From positions 30,451,001 to 30,515,000 of the forward strand of contig JAAALK010000081.1 in NCBI GenBank assembly GCA_019279435.1: a stretch of 64,000 bases of DNA, written 5' to 3'. A model generated the notes under the pieces. The model made no database searches. It was not told the DNA's origin and was given only the letters and a program-made list of their open reading frames with translations. Source of the stretch: Zizania palustris (lineage: Eukaryota > Streptophyta > Magnoliopsida > Poales > Poaceae). Both the position numbers and the translations under genes were made by a program. This document shows positions 11,749 through 22,560 of this stretch, in pieces (position 1 is the first letter of the stretch; every line of letters starts with the position of its first letter).

Positions 11749-14295
11749 CTAAAAGGAGCTACAGTATTCTCGAAGATCGACTTGCGATCTGGTTATCATC
11801 AGTTAAGGATCCGAGAAGAAGATATACCCAAGACGGCTTTTACCACCCGTTATGGATTATATGAGTGCACGGTTATGTCCTTTGGATTAACCAACGCCCC
11901 TGCATTCTTCATGAATATGATGAATAAGGTGTTCATGGAATATTTGGACAAATTCATCGTAGTCTTCATAGACGACATCCTCATTTATTCCAAGGACCAG
12001 AAAGAGCACGAGACTCACCTCCGGTTAACCTTAGGAAAGCTAAGGGAACACCAATTGTATGCCAAGTACAGCAAATGCAAGTTTTGGACGGCAGAAGTAA
12101 AGTTCCTTGGACACATCATCTCTGCGCAAGGAATCGCAGTAGACCCTGCCACCGTAGAAGCAGTTACGGATTGGCTGCCACCCACGAATGTATCTGAGAT
12201 ACGAAGTTTTCTGGGTTTGGCTAGATATTATCGGAGATTCATCGAGAATTTTTCTAAGATAGCCAAGCCAATGACCAAGTTGTTGCAGAAAGGAGAGAAG
12301 TTTGAATGGACTCCTGAATGCGAGGAAAGTTTCCGCACTCTCAAGACCCGTCTGGTGTCAGCACCCATACTGACATTACCAGATATCCGGAAAGACTTCC
12401 ATGTCTATTGCGACGCGTCTCGCCAAGGCTTGGGATGTGTTCTTATGCAAGACGGAAAAGTTATCTCTTATGCCTCCCGTCAGTTGAGACCCCATGAGTT
12501 GAATTATCCGACCCATGATTTGGAATTAGCCGCCGTAGTGCACGCCCTTAAGATTTGGAGGCACTACTTGGTTGGAAATCGCTGTGAGATCTTTACGGAT
12601 CACAAGAGTTTGAAGTATATCTTCACACAGCCTGACCTCAATCTGAGGCAGAGACGATGGTTGGAACTAATCAAGGACTATGACTTAGGTATTCACTACT
12701 ACCCCGGAAAAGCAAATGTGGTAGCTGATGCATTAAGTCGCAAGGGATATTGCATAGCCATGATGATTCAAGAACACGCACCCTGGTTATGTAGAGAGAT
12801 GGAAAAGTTAAACCTTGGATTGACCACCAGGGCATATCTAGCCACCTTGGAGACCCAGCCTATTCTATTTGAGCAGATCCGTGAAGCTCAGTTGGAGGAC
12901 CCGGATATAGCTGCCATTAGGAAGAACATGAGGCAAGGAAAAGCCCCCGTATTTTCAGAAGACGAAAATAGCACCATATGGTTTGGAACCCGAATATGTG
13001 TACCGGATAAGCCAGAGATAAAGACCCTTATCCTAAGAGAAGCCCATGAGACATTGTACTCCATTCATCCCGGTAGTACCAAGATGTACCAAGATCTGAA
13101 AGAACATTATTGGTGGGTTAGCATGAAAAGAGAGATTGCCCAGTTCGTCGCCGAGTGTGACACCTACAGAAGAGTAAAGGCTGAACATCAGAGGCCTGCA
13201 GGATTGTTACAGCCACTTAAAGTGCCTGAATGGAAGTGGGAAGAGATCGGTATGGATTTCATCACCGGATTACCAAAGACCCAACTTGGGTATGATTCTA
13301 TTTGGGTGATCATCGATCGGCTTACGAAAGTAGCCCACTTCATAGCTGTCAAGACAACCTTCAGTGGTCCTAAGCTTGCAGAGCTATATATGGCCTGGAT
13401 CATATGTCTTCATGGAGTACCCAAGAAGATAGTATCCGACAGAGGAAGTCAGTTTACCTCTCGTTTCTGGAAGAACCTTCAAGAGGAGATGGGCACGAGA
13501 TTGAATTTCAGTACCGCCTACCACCCTCAGACAGATGGGCAAACAGAAAGGGTGAATGAGATATTGGAGGATATGCTTCGAGCATGTGTCTTGGATTTTG
13601 GAGCCACTTGGGACAAAAGCTTGTCGTACGCTGAATTTTCATACAACAACAGCTACCAAGCCAGCCTTCAGATGTCTCCCTTTGAAGCACTATATGTACG
13701 TAAGTGCAGAACGCCTCTACTTTGGGACCAAACTGCTGAATCCCAAGTATTCGGAACGGACATTCTTCGTGAAGCTGAAGAGAAGGTACGGATCATCAGA
13801 GACCGACTCAAGACAGCCCAATCACGACATAAGAGCTACGCAGACAATCGTCGCCGAGACCTAGCCTTTGAAGAAGGAGATCGTGTCTACCTTCGAGTTA
13901 CACCTCTCCGTGGTACCCAACGGTTTAACATGAGAGGAAAGTTGGCCCCTCGATATGTTGGACCATTCCCCATTATCCGACGCCAAGGCGAAGTTGCTTA
14001 TCAGTTGGAACTACCACCCTCATTGGCTGGAGTGCACGATGTATTCCACGTATCTCAACTCAAGAAGTGTCTCCGCGTCCCCACAGAGCAAGTGGATCTT
14101 CAGCAGTTGGATGTTCAAGAGGATCTGACCTATGTGGAAAAGCCGGTTAAGATATTGGAAGTAAAAGAAAGGACCACCAGGAGTCGAATCATCCGTTTCT
14201 GCAAAGTGCAGTGGAGCAATCATCCGGTAGAGTAAGCTACATGGGAAAAAGAAGATGAACTCAAGGCACAGCATCCTGAGCTATTCGAGGATTGA
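11749..14295 (+). pseudogene. Gypsy pol remainder: RT, RNase H, integrase, chromodomain (broken)
   Basis: The same frame continues after the TAG. RT keeps its catalytic FIDDILIYSK motif. RNase H keeps the CDAS start and the TDHKSL region. The integrase zinc module has HPGS...H and CDTY, where the fourth ligand, normally Cys, reads Tyr. The integrase catalytic core retains the Asp, Asp and Glu positions (GMDFI, SDRGSQF, GQTERVNE). The end is a chromodomain starting near ILEVKERTTRSR, cut by a TAA at 14233-14235 where relatives have Glu. The frame then stays open to TGA at 14293-14295. There is no ATG of its own, so the segment cannot be translated without readthrough. Confidence 0.9.
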
Positions 14296-14337
14296 TCCGA
14301 ATCTCGAGGACGAGATTCTTTGTAAGGGGGATAGGAT

Positions 14338-17300
14338 TGTAACACCCCAGAAATTAAAAAGGAATAAAATAAAAGAAAATATTATTTAAATCATTTCTGA
14401 TTTTATTATTAAAAGAAAAATCACCAAAGAACCCAAATAAAACCAAACAGGGAGAAATACTCCAAATCTGGACTTGAAAATTTTATGAGATAAACTAGAG
14501 ATCAAGATATAATTTTAGGAATTTTTACAAATTTTTATCAACAGTGATTCAGCCCTTAATCAAATATTCGATTTTCTGGAATTAAATTTAATCAGAAAAC
14601 AATTTTTAATCTTATTGGGCCGAAACCCTGAAACTCCCTCCAAAGGCCTTTTTGGCCCAGCCCATCACTTCACTCTCTCTGGCGAGTGGGTCCCGCCTGT
14701 CGACGCCGCTCCCCTCTCTCCTCCCGCCCGCGCCCCGCCTCGGCCCCACCAGTCAGCCACCTCGCGCTCGCCTTCGCCCTCTGACATACGAGGCCCGCCA
14801 GTCGGCGCCATTTGTCTCGCACTCGCTCACTGACAGGTGGAGCCCACCTGTCAGGATCGTCTTCTTCCCGGGAAAGGGATCCCCCTTTCCTTTTTCTGGC
14901 GATCCCCTTCGGATCCCTCGCCGCCGGCCGCCCAAATCCACCCGATCGCCTCCGGACTCCCTTCCTTGGATCACCATGATCCCCTTCCACCGAAAGACGA
15001 TGCATCTTCGCACTTTAGGAAGCTTGGCCGAGGGAATGGAACCCTCGCCGGAATTGGAAGGAGCCCTCTCGGTTTCTTCGATTCCCTTCCATTCCGACCG
15101 CCGGCGACCCCCTATTTATACCCCTGTGGTCGCCGCCCTCATCCCACACCACCTAGAGCCCTAGCCGAAGCCCTCCAGAGCGCCGTTGCCACCTCTTCGA
15201 GCTCTTCCACCGCTTTGCCTCCGGCGAGCGATCGCCGTCGCCTCGGACCCCCGCCGCCCTAGCTACCGCCACCGTCGGGTCCGTCGTCGACCACCCCACC
15301 TCGTCCACCCCTCCGTTGGCCGTGGACACCGCCGGACCACCGTCGCCATCGAGCACCCGTACGCCCTCCGTCGTCTACGCTCGCCGCCGGTCATCTCCAG
15401 GCCCCCATCGTCGCCGCCGAAGGTATCATCGTGACCCCCATCACCTCCGCGTTCCATTTTTTGCCCTAGCTAGGCCCCTAGGCCCTCGCCGTCGCCGCCG
15501 TGGCCGCACCCGAGCCCGCCGTCACCGGAGACGAAGGCGGTACTCGACCCCTTACGGCGTGCCGTGCCGGACGAGATCGAGGCCGTCCGATCACGATCGG
15601 AGGGCTACGATTAAATCCCTTCGGGATTTAATCCGGGCCCTCGGATCTGATCAAAAAGGTATCGTGCGATCGCAGCCGTCGATCGTCACTTAAACCCCCG
15701 GATCCATCTGGTGCGTCCACGTATACCCCTTCGCCACGTTTTAATCTGAGCCGTCCAATTTCATTAAACCCACTCGCCTCGCATCTGGCCGCTGGATCCA
15801 GATCAAACGGTCCAGATCGCTCGGGTCCACGCGCATAGCCACGGGTTCACGGTGAACCTGGTTCACCGTGGACCAGGGACTGTTTTTCAGTTTAAATAAA
15901 ATCCAGAAAATAGTTTAAACTTCAAAAATTCATATCTTGCTCATTTTAACTCCAAATTTCACCATTCAAATTTTGTTAAATCCAGAATAATATTCTCTAC
16001 ACATTAATGCAATAAAAACAGTATGTTCCTGTTACCCAAAATATTATTAATAAATAAATGAATAAAAATCCCTTAGGATTAAAATTAATAATACAGAAAA
16101 TAAATTAGGAAAAATCCTAAAAAGATAAACTTCACTGTTTTATGCAAAAACTCAGAATAATAAAATATTACTTCACATAAAAACACCCACAACTATGTAT
16201 GTTCTTTTATTTGGTGGAATTTTATCTGTTTATTGAATGTATTATTTATTTTTCCGTATCGAGAAGACTACGAGTTCGTCGAGGAGCAGGAGTTCTACCC
16301 CGAGGTTCCTCCATCCCCCTTTGCTGATCAAGGCAAGTCATCGACCACCTCTGTGGAAATAGTTGATCATAATTGAGCCCATGTTTTAATAAATTATCGC
16401 TATAACCCATAGGTTAATATTGCATTAGTCCAATAATCAAGCCTCACACTTATATTTATTAGATCCCCGTCCTTGTGTGCAAACCCAAGTCATGCTTATT
16501 GAGCCTTAAACTTCTTGTCACTCTACTATACAAATATTAGCTAGTGCCCAATGTACCGGCACAACTGCTATAGGTTAAAAAGAACGAGTCGTAGATAGCT
16601 GGATTCTGTATATGAATTTCCCCGTTATTCTTGTCTCTGGACTCTGTTGGAGTTGGCTAGGTTATAAGTATGGTGGGTTCCGGGTGCAAGCTCGGGCACT
16701 GGTTTGTCGCACCCGGGGCACTATAAGGACCGGTCTGCGGGATCTGTTGCAAAGCACTTCCGTACCAACCACAAGTCTAATGGGTAAGTCCTAACTGGAA
16801 GTATGGAATACTCCGGCTCGATGCACCATAGAGGAGGGGGCAAGGGGCTAGCCTGCGGGCGACTTGTACCGACGAGGCTCAAGGGGGGGTATGGTGGGGC
16901 TCCGATGCGTCGGGACACCATATGAAACCCATAAGAGGGTGCTATTGAGTCGGGGAGGACTATATGGAAGGTTTTGGCACGAGTTCCCGTGTGATGGGTC
17001 ATCTCGTTACACTTTGGTGTAAGTGATGAGTGCGTGCCTTGTGGGTACAGTGGTACATCTCTGATCAGAGTAATTTAATCTTTTCGAAAAGCCGAGCCCA
17101 CGGTCAAGGGCGGGTTGTGTGACTACTCGCAGTTAGTTTACAATTGTTTGAATGTTCGAGTTATTCATGGCACATAAGGACTGTTGAGCGAGGTGGGGCT
17201 GACTGTACCCCTCGAGTTAGAAGATGATGATGATGCACACACACATGTTTACTTTTCTGTACTAATAAATTGCTCACATTTAAAGCTTTACAATTATGCT

Positions 17301-17657
17301 GCTTCCGCTAAATTAGCCACTATCTCCCTTGTTATTACCTTGCATTATATTTGCATTCGGTGGCTTGCTGAGTACATCTGTACTCACCCCGATGACTTAC
17401 AACATCAGAGCCCGTCCACTACGAGGAGGATGAAGGTCTGGAGTAGCGACCCAGTCAAGGCGAGACTGGAAGGAGGCGCTCATCTAGGACCCTTATTTTA
17501 TTAGTTTCTCTTCACCTTTATTCACTTTTGTATTAATGCGGTCTACGAACCGTGAATGATTGTCCGTATTGTACGTGGTCGCATGATGAACGTCTTGTTT
17601 TATTGATTTTCTATGGAATTTCAATAAAGTCCTGATTTATTAAATCGGGGCCCGACA
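14338..17657 (+). repeat. Gypsy element 3' LTR
   Basis: This is the 3320-bp partner of the LTR at 5371-8689, preceded by the polypurine tract and followed by the GACAT target duplication. Differences are scattered single bases plus a one-base length change in an A-run near 16180. The partner of the coding-like island lies at about 16256-16340. Confidence 0.95.
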
Positions 17658-17735
17658 GACATGCTCGTCACTACTGTACGTTACGACCCGTTACTAAAAA
17701 TTATTTTTGTGATAGTAATCTAAGAGTACGCCGAT
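17658..17735. repeat. GTGACGGGT-type repeat block, right part after the gypsy insertion
   Basis: The sequence continues the repeat text broken at 5370 (GCTCGTCACTACTG, then ACGACCCGTTACTA) and stops at a TTTTTGTGATAGT terminus near 17716. It shows that the gypsy element landed inside an older repeat. Confidence 0.6.
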
Positions 17736-17806
17736 CATGATCACTCACCAAAGCACAGATCTAACCATTCACTCGACGACGGTGAAAGCCTATATATATA
17801 TATATA

Positions 17807-17967
17807 AATGCTATCCTACACCACGGGTGTAGCATAACTATTCTACCGAGAAATTTACTACTGAGAAAAAAGTAATATTCAATTACTATTCTACTGAGAA
17901 AATCCACTACTGAAAGTAGTCGGTGTAGAATAGCTATTCTACACACGTAGTGTAGAATAGCGCTACC
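17807..17967. mobile_element. MITE with imperfect terminal inverted repeats in a TA-rich site
   Basis: About 160 bp begin ATGCTATCCTACACC and end GTGTAGAATAGCGCTAC, which are imperfect inverted complements over roughly 35-40 bp. (TA)n runs flank it on both sides (17791-17806 and 17969-17994). That fits an element using TA as its target duplication, as Tc1/mariner-derived MITEs do. It has no coding capacity. The exact family is not recognised, and the TA runs prevent an exact boundary. Confidence 0.6.
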
Positions 17968-18330
17968 GTATATATATATATATATATATATATATTTGAC
18001 GATCTGAACGCACTAACAACCACCCAAATATTAATCTCATGATTTCATTAAATAATAATATGTGCTAAGCCTAATATAACCAACTACAGAACATCCAGAA
18101 ATATTAAATTCACTGACCATTGTTTGAAGCCATTCTATTCTTCTCTTCTCTTCTCTTCTCTTTTTCTTCTCTTTTGTCATCTTTTCTACTGAATCAACAA
18201 CAGCGGCGTTTTTCTCCATTATATTACGTTTTTCTTCCGGCGTTGATGTTTATTGAATTGAAAAAAATAAAGTGAACAAAAAAAACATCTAATATGTCCA
18301 TGTCCATTGATTTAAGTTCATTAGTCTCCA
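17968..18330. repeat. TA microsatellite and (TTCTC)n tract, otherwise gene-free
   Basis: A (TA)n run at 17969-17994 is followed by AT-rich DNA and a pyrimidine tract of TTCTC repeats at about 18139-18166. No gene or element is recognised between them. Confidence 0.6.
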
Positions 18331-18645
18331 TTATAGTGAGCCCATTGGACTGAGGTCGACTCTTTAGTGACGGGTGTTTACTCATCACTATTGATGTCAC
18401 ATTAGTGACGCGATAAGGGTGACGAAAGATATGTCCGTCACTAATGTACGTTATGACCCATCACTAATGTGTGTTTCTGTGGTAGTGATCACCCGTCAGT
18501 AGCAAGCACATTAGTGACGGGTGTAAAGTACTTCCCGTCACTTAATATGACCTATTAAAGATACAACCTAAAAATAATTATTTTTTTAAAATATGACCAT
18601 AGCATTGGTGACGAGTGACATTGGTGACTCCTATGTGTATAATGT
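18330..18645. repeat. Second copy of the GTGACGGGT-type repeat block
   Basis: About 310 bp match 4950-5235 in the same orientation with scattered changes, from GTGAGCCCATTGGACTGAGG to the TGGTGACGAGTGACATTGGTG phrase. It contains the same internal TTTCTGTGGTAGTG terminus-like sequence. It is non-coding. Confidence 0.7.
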
Positions 18646-19084
18646 ATGGGGGTGACTTTGTCTTTAGAATACGACAAGGTTCTTAGAAAATAATCGAAGT
18701 CTCTGATGGAATGTTCCAACCGGAAGAAAATGTATGTGTCTTCTTCGAGAGAGAAATTGTCTCTCTGATCCCTTTATACTAGAGGGATCAAGGGTTACAA
18801 ATCATAAATAAATAGCCCTACTAATGATCGAGGAAACGGTCGGTTAGTAGGTAGTGACTGTTGAAAATAACCACTAGGCTTGATGATGATCTTCATGGAG
18901 ATTGATGATGACATGGCCTTTAATGCCGACCATTCGAATGCTAGTGGTCGGGAGGCCTCACCCCGAGTATGGGACTCGTCGTGGATTTTGAGCCCCTTGC
19001 CACCAGTCTTCTAGAGAAAGCCGACCGTTGAATATTTGGCGTGAAAAACACTCGGGAGGGAACCCGAGATCATATTCCCGACAA
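18646..19084. other. Gene-free stretch, possible retrotransposon tail
   Basis: No gene. The segment 18750-18860 (GATCCCTTTATACTAGAGG...CAAGGGTTACAA) resembles 59290-59340 in the same orientation, with a TATA-like core. Both may be remnants of one LTR family, but no terminus, primer site or polypurine tract is visible. Confidence 0.3.
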
Positions 19085-19298
19085 GTATATGATCACAAAT
19101 CGGAAAATACATTGCCACTAAAAAAGAGTGGCTTTATTTACTTATTAGCACATAATAAGCATGTGACTCTTCTTATCTTATAAAGCATCCATGCATGCTT
19201 GCATATATGCTTCTCGATTACTCAAACATTATCTTCTTTTATCTCGTACTTGAAGTCATGGCAATTGATACCAGTGTAGATGCCATCATCAAGGTCAT
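19085..19298 (-). pseudogene. 3' fragment of a third lectin/aerolysin gene copy
   Basis: On the minus strand, 19298-19222 encodes the last about 25 residues of the lectin genes, including GIYTGINC and DFKYE, and ends at a TGA (19224-19222). The flank 19085-19221 matches the 3' flank of gene 1 (19575-19707: the GCCACTAAAAA...GTGGCTTTATT and ATGTGACTCTTCTTA phrases). Upstream coding sequence is missing: at 19298 the text changes abruptly to GTCACTAATG-type repeat. It therefore lies in tandem behind gene 1 as a truncated third copy. It has no exon 1, promoter or lectin domains. Confidence 0.8.
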
Positions 19299-19478
19299 CG
19301 ATTTGTCACTAATGTGGGTGCCCCATTATTAGTAATGGACCACATTACGACCCGTCACTAATAAGGCAACATCACCACCGATGCGTCCAAAATAGCCCGC
19401 CATTAAAAGTGTTTTAGTGATGTGCATCAATTATCCGTGAGTAAAGCTTTATCACTAAAGATTGTTTTTGTGGTAGTG
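19299..19478. mobile_element. Small CACTA-like element or fragment abutting the lectin fragment
   Basis: GTCACTAATG/CCCGTCACTA repeats of the same style as 4740-5370 end at TTTTTGTGGTAGTG (about 19465-19478), a CACTA-type terminus. No matching left terminus is found, so its left edge is set where the lectin-derived sequence stops. Confidence 0.5.
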
Positions 19479-19707
19479 TATTAAATCGAAGAGTACATAA
19501 TCATAAACCAAACTAGAAGAGAGGGTGCAAGAGTGGCTTTAATTTATTCATCACCTAACATTACATCAAAGAGTACATAATCATAAATAATCAAACAGGA
19601 AATACGGTGCCACTAAAAAGGAGCGGCTTTATTAAATTGCTTATAAGCACATGACAACCATGTGACTTTTCTAAGCACAGAAACGTCCATCCATACATAT
19701 CGATTGC

Positions 19708-21253
19708 TCAAATATTCTCTTCCTTTGTCTCATACTTGAAGTCATAGCAATTGATACCGGTGTAGATACCATCTTCCATGTCATAAGTAACAACCTGCCC
19801 ATCATACAGAATATCTTCTTGCTTGTATGAGAATGGGACATCACATGAACCCTGTGAAGCAATCAAGCTTACTGTCACCTTAGTCTTTGGAGGCACAGTG
19901 ACCTCATAGTCAATCTTGTGTTCTGTATTCTTCTCCAGGGATGAACCCCATTTGTACTCTCTCTTGAATTCATTGCTGATTTGAACATTTTCTTGTGATA
20001 TGACTGGAATCCCAACTTTGATTTTGGCAGCGACATTTAGATTCCATGATAAAGTCGAGTCCCATGTCTTCTTGTTTGTCTCGTTGTACACCAGTGTTAA
20101 GTTAACTGTGTTGTCTACATTGGTGTGGTTGACAGCAGTTGCAGTAGACATGGTGAGAACATTCTTATCATATATCCTAGATTTTGAGAGGTGGTAATCA
20201 ATATTGTAAATCTTCCTAGAAACTACTGCCTCTTCTATCTTTAATTTTGCTTCTTTTGTTATGGTTTCAATGGCAGCATTGAGGCAGCTTGTCTTACCTT
20301 CAGTCGTGAGCCTCTTGCAGAAGTAGTTGTTGCCTAAGTTTTTAAATGCAAAATAGTCACCAATTTTTATCACCCTGAACAGGGTGTCGGGATCGTTGTT
20401 GCTTGTGTCTGATGAGTCTGCCCAAATCCAATTTGGGCTGCGCCTCCAAAACTGATTAAAATGGTTGTTCTTTATACGAACAGTTCCATCGTTATTTGTG
20501 ATAGTAGTATTGTGCACAAGTGAATCTCCGATATCATCCGATGAAAATGTCAGATATTTGTAACCCTCGATGATCTGGGCACTCAGATATTTACCATCGT
20601 CTCCTTTGATAGCAATATACTTGGGCAGTAGTTTTTCTTCAGACAAATCAAGGACTGTGTAGGCACTGATAATATTGTCTTCCCTAGTTTCTTCACGCCT
20701 TACATACAAGTAGCTGGTCACCTTGTCAGAGCTGGTGAACATGCTTACATGTTTTCCAAGGTGTGCAACAAGAAAGAACCTGTTACATATATATGTATAG
20801 ATGCAATCATGAAAACTACGGTGTCAGTTTAAAAGATCTATAAATTAAAAAAGAAACCAATAAATTATATTGTATGTATGCCAAGCAAATCGAACATAAC
20901 CTGTCTGACTGAGGCTGGTTTTTAGTGATAGTGTCGAGCTTGAACAGCGTGCAAGAAGGTTTGGACAGATCATCCTCCGGTTCATGGGCAGTGCCAATGA
21001 TCCATCCACCCACATCTCCTTCTTGCTTCTGCACAGCAACCCAATACGTGTTGTTGTAGCAGCATCTAATGTGCACCAGACCTTCATGCTGCATGGATGG
21101 CTCGACGTAGAACCTTGTGTATGGACTGATGCAGTCCTGACCACTAGGCTCGATAAACGTCTTGCCATCGCTCCCGTGCACATAACGCAGGTAGCTGCTG
21201 TTTCCAACCGACCTAAATGCTACACATCTAGCAAATCCTGACATTGACGACAT
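19708..21253 (-). CDS. Amaranthin-like lectin/aerolysin fusion (Hfr-2 type), gene 1
   Basis: Two exons: 21253-20901 and 20779-19708, with a 121-bp GT-AG intron (20900-20780), giving 474 residues. ATG at 21253 (ACCATGTC context) was chosen over an upstream in-frame GTG. Residues about 5-118 are a first agglutinin domain (SSYLRYVHG, CCYNNTYWVA). Residues about 169-308 are a second, with the aromatic cluster FWRRSPNWIWADSSD at 228-242. Residues about 325-470 resemble an aerolysin-type beta-pore-forming module. No signal peptide is visible, as in cytoplasmic amaranthin-like lectins. Wheat Hfr-2, induced by Hessian fly feeding, has the same lectin plus pore-former plan. The likely role is defence: glycan binding followed by membrane damage. 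There are no frameshifts or stops. It is the inverted paralogue of gene 2. Confidence 0.9.
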
Positions 21254-21344
21254 GGTTGGGTCTCTCACGAACTAAGCTAGATCTCTCACTCGATCGTTCT
21301 CGGTGTAGTGTGTCGTGTGTTCTCAATCTCAACATGGGACTGGG

Positions 21345-21352
21345 TATTTATA
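21345..21352 (-). promoter_or_regulatory. TATA box of lectin gene 1
   Basis: On the minus strand the sequence reads TATAAATA, about 92 bp upstream of the ATG. It is in the same context (CTATAAATACCCAG) as the box ahead of gene 2. The spacing leaves room for a 5' leader of about 60 bases. Confidence 0.75.
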
Positions 21353-21379
21353 GGGAAACAAGGATATGATGGAGGCTAA

Positions 21380-22296
21380 TCATGACTAGTAGTTGATCTC
21401 TAAGGGATACATACATATGAAGCTAGCTAATATAAGATAAAAAAATCATGCATCCAGAAGCAAGCTAAGCTACTAGCTACAAATAAGATGGAGCCCGCCG
21501 TGATGAGATAATGGAGATCGACTTTATGATAATCATTATACGAAACTAATGAATAAATTAAATATTAAAGTTTTTAAATAAATTTTAGATTATTTAGTTT
21601 AATTTCAGGAAGATTATTTTAGAAAATCATATTACTAGCTAGCTCCCTCTGTTTTAATTTTTCTTGACTTTTGGGCTTATACGCTTTAATTTGGACGTAA
21701 ATTGTTAATATTTTCATGATTAATTAATATACCACTTTAGACTCTTATATATACACATATATGCATCTAAACTTATTAACTACTAGCTAGTACGTACAAC
21801 ATAAACATAATTAATATAGATAAACAAAAAATATATAGAAATACTAATTATTAATTGTTTCTTACTCACATTCTCTATTTTTCAGAAAGTTATGCGTATC
21901 TATATTTAATTTGCATGGATGTAAGTTTTTAATAAGAAGTAATACCTTTTTGTTTAGCGGCTAGATTAAATTGACTTCATGTGATTTGATTAGTGCTCGT
22001 ATGCATAGCTCCTTCTAAGCCATGCACATCAAGATTAATACGACTATTTAATGCAACTAGCATAGTTTGCTTTGTTATTGTTCTCGATAAAAAATAATAC
22101 GTTTAAAGGAATTTTATTGTTCTCAATAAATGATAATATCATTTACTAAGCTGTCACATCGAAAAAAATTAATGTGGCAAGAACATTAAATAAGAGATAG
22201 AATAGAAAAAGAAGAAACCATGTCCAAAGCAAAATATTGATTAAAATCATAGTTGAAAATATTATTTATAGAGATTGTATATATCTAGCTAACATG
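21380..22296. other. Upstream region of lectin gene 1, no other gene
   Basis: This AT-rich DNA matches, in reverse complement, the region before gene 2. For example 21430-21480 (AATATAAGATAAAAAAATCATGCATCCAGAAGCAAGC) pairs with about 62090-62135, and 21640-21690 pairs with about 61905-61945. It is the proximal promoter region shared by the inverted pair. From about 22140 it passes into the first of the tandem upstream units. Confidence 0.6.
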
Positions 22297-22560
22297 CACT
22301 ACAAGAAAACAGAGAACTTCCGTCAGCCAAAGCCGACGGAAGTTAGGCCAATACCGATGGAAGAAGCTAACTTCCGTCAACATTTGGCCGACGGAAATGT
22401 TTTGACGGAAGTTAGCTAACTTTCGTCGGTTGCCGACGGAAGTTATCGGGGCATTTTGCCACGTCAGCAAAAAAACAGAAAAAAGGAAAAAAAATAAAAA
22501 TGGAAGTTATTTTTTTTCTTTTTTTTCTATTTTCCCCATCGTGCAGTTTTCTCACAATCT
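22297..22560. mobile_element. CACTA left-end fragment of a different family
   Basis: The sequence starts CACTACAAGAAAACAG at 22297, a canonical CACTA terminus. Several ACTTCCGTC/GACGGAAGT subterminal repeats in both orientations follow. The matching place in the next tandem unit (23968) runs on without it, so this is an insertion. No matching CTTGTAGTG end is visible downstream, so only one end remains. It ends somewhere in the A/T-rich stretch before about 22600. Confidence 0.65.

Larger units (their letters stand above)
5371..17657 (+). mobile_element. Ty3/gypsy chromovirus LTR retrotransposon, full length, coding region broken
   Basis: The element is bounded by two LTRs of about 3.32 kb that start TGTAACACCCC and end CCCGACA. 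The 5-bp target duplication GACAT is at 5366-5370 and 17658-17662. A primer-binding site similar to initiator-Met tRNA (TGGTATTAGAGCC, from 8693) follows the 5' LTR, and a polypurine tract (AAGGGGGATAGGAT) precedes the 3' LTR. The order is ORF0, gag, protease, RT, RNase H, integrase, chromodomain, which is gypsy order. With long LTRs and a C-terminal chromodomain it is most likely of the Tekay/Del chromovirus branch. By eye the LTRs differ at roughly 40 of 3320 positions (about 1.2%), so it inserted fairly recently. Two premature stops and a damaged integrase zinc site make it non-autonomous. Confidence 0.95.

Noticed and set aside
18646..19084. Possible solo LTR matching 59090-59520
   Set aside because: Only short phrases agree and no TG/CA ends, target duplication, primer site or polypurine tract could be found.
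20984..21241. Antisense open frame across lectin exon 1
   Set aside because: It is the shadow of the conserved exon; the same antisense frame appears over gene 2 exon 1 (62347-62676).
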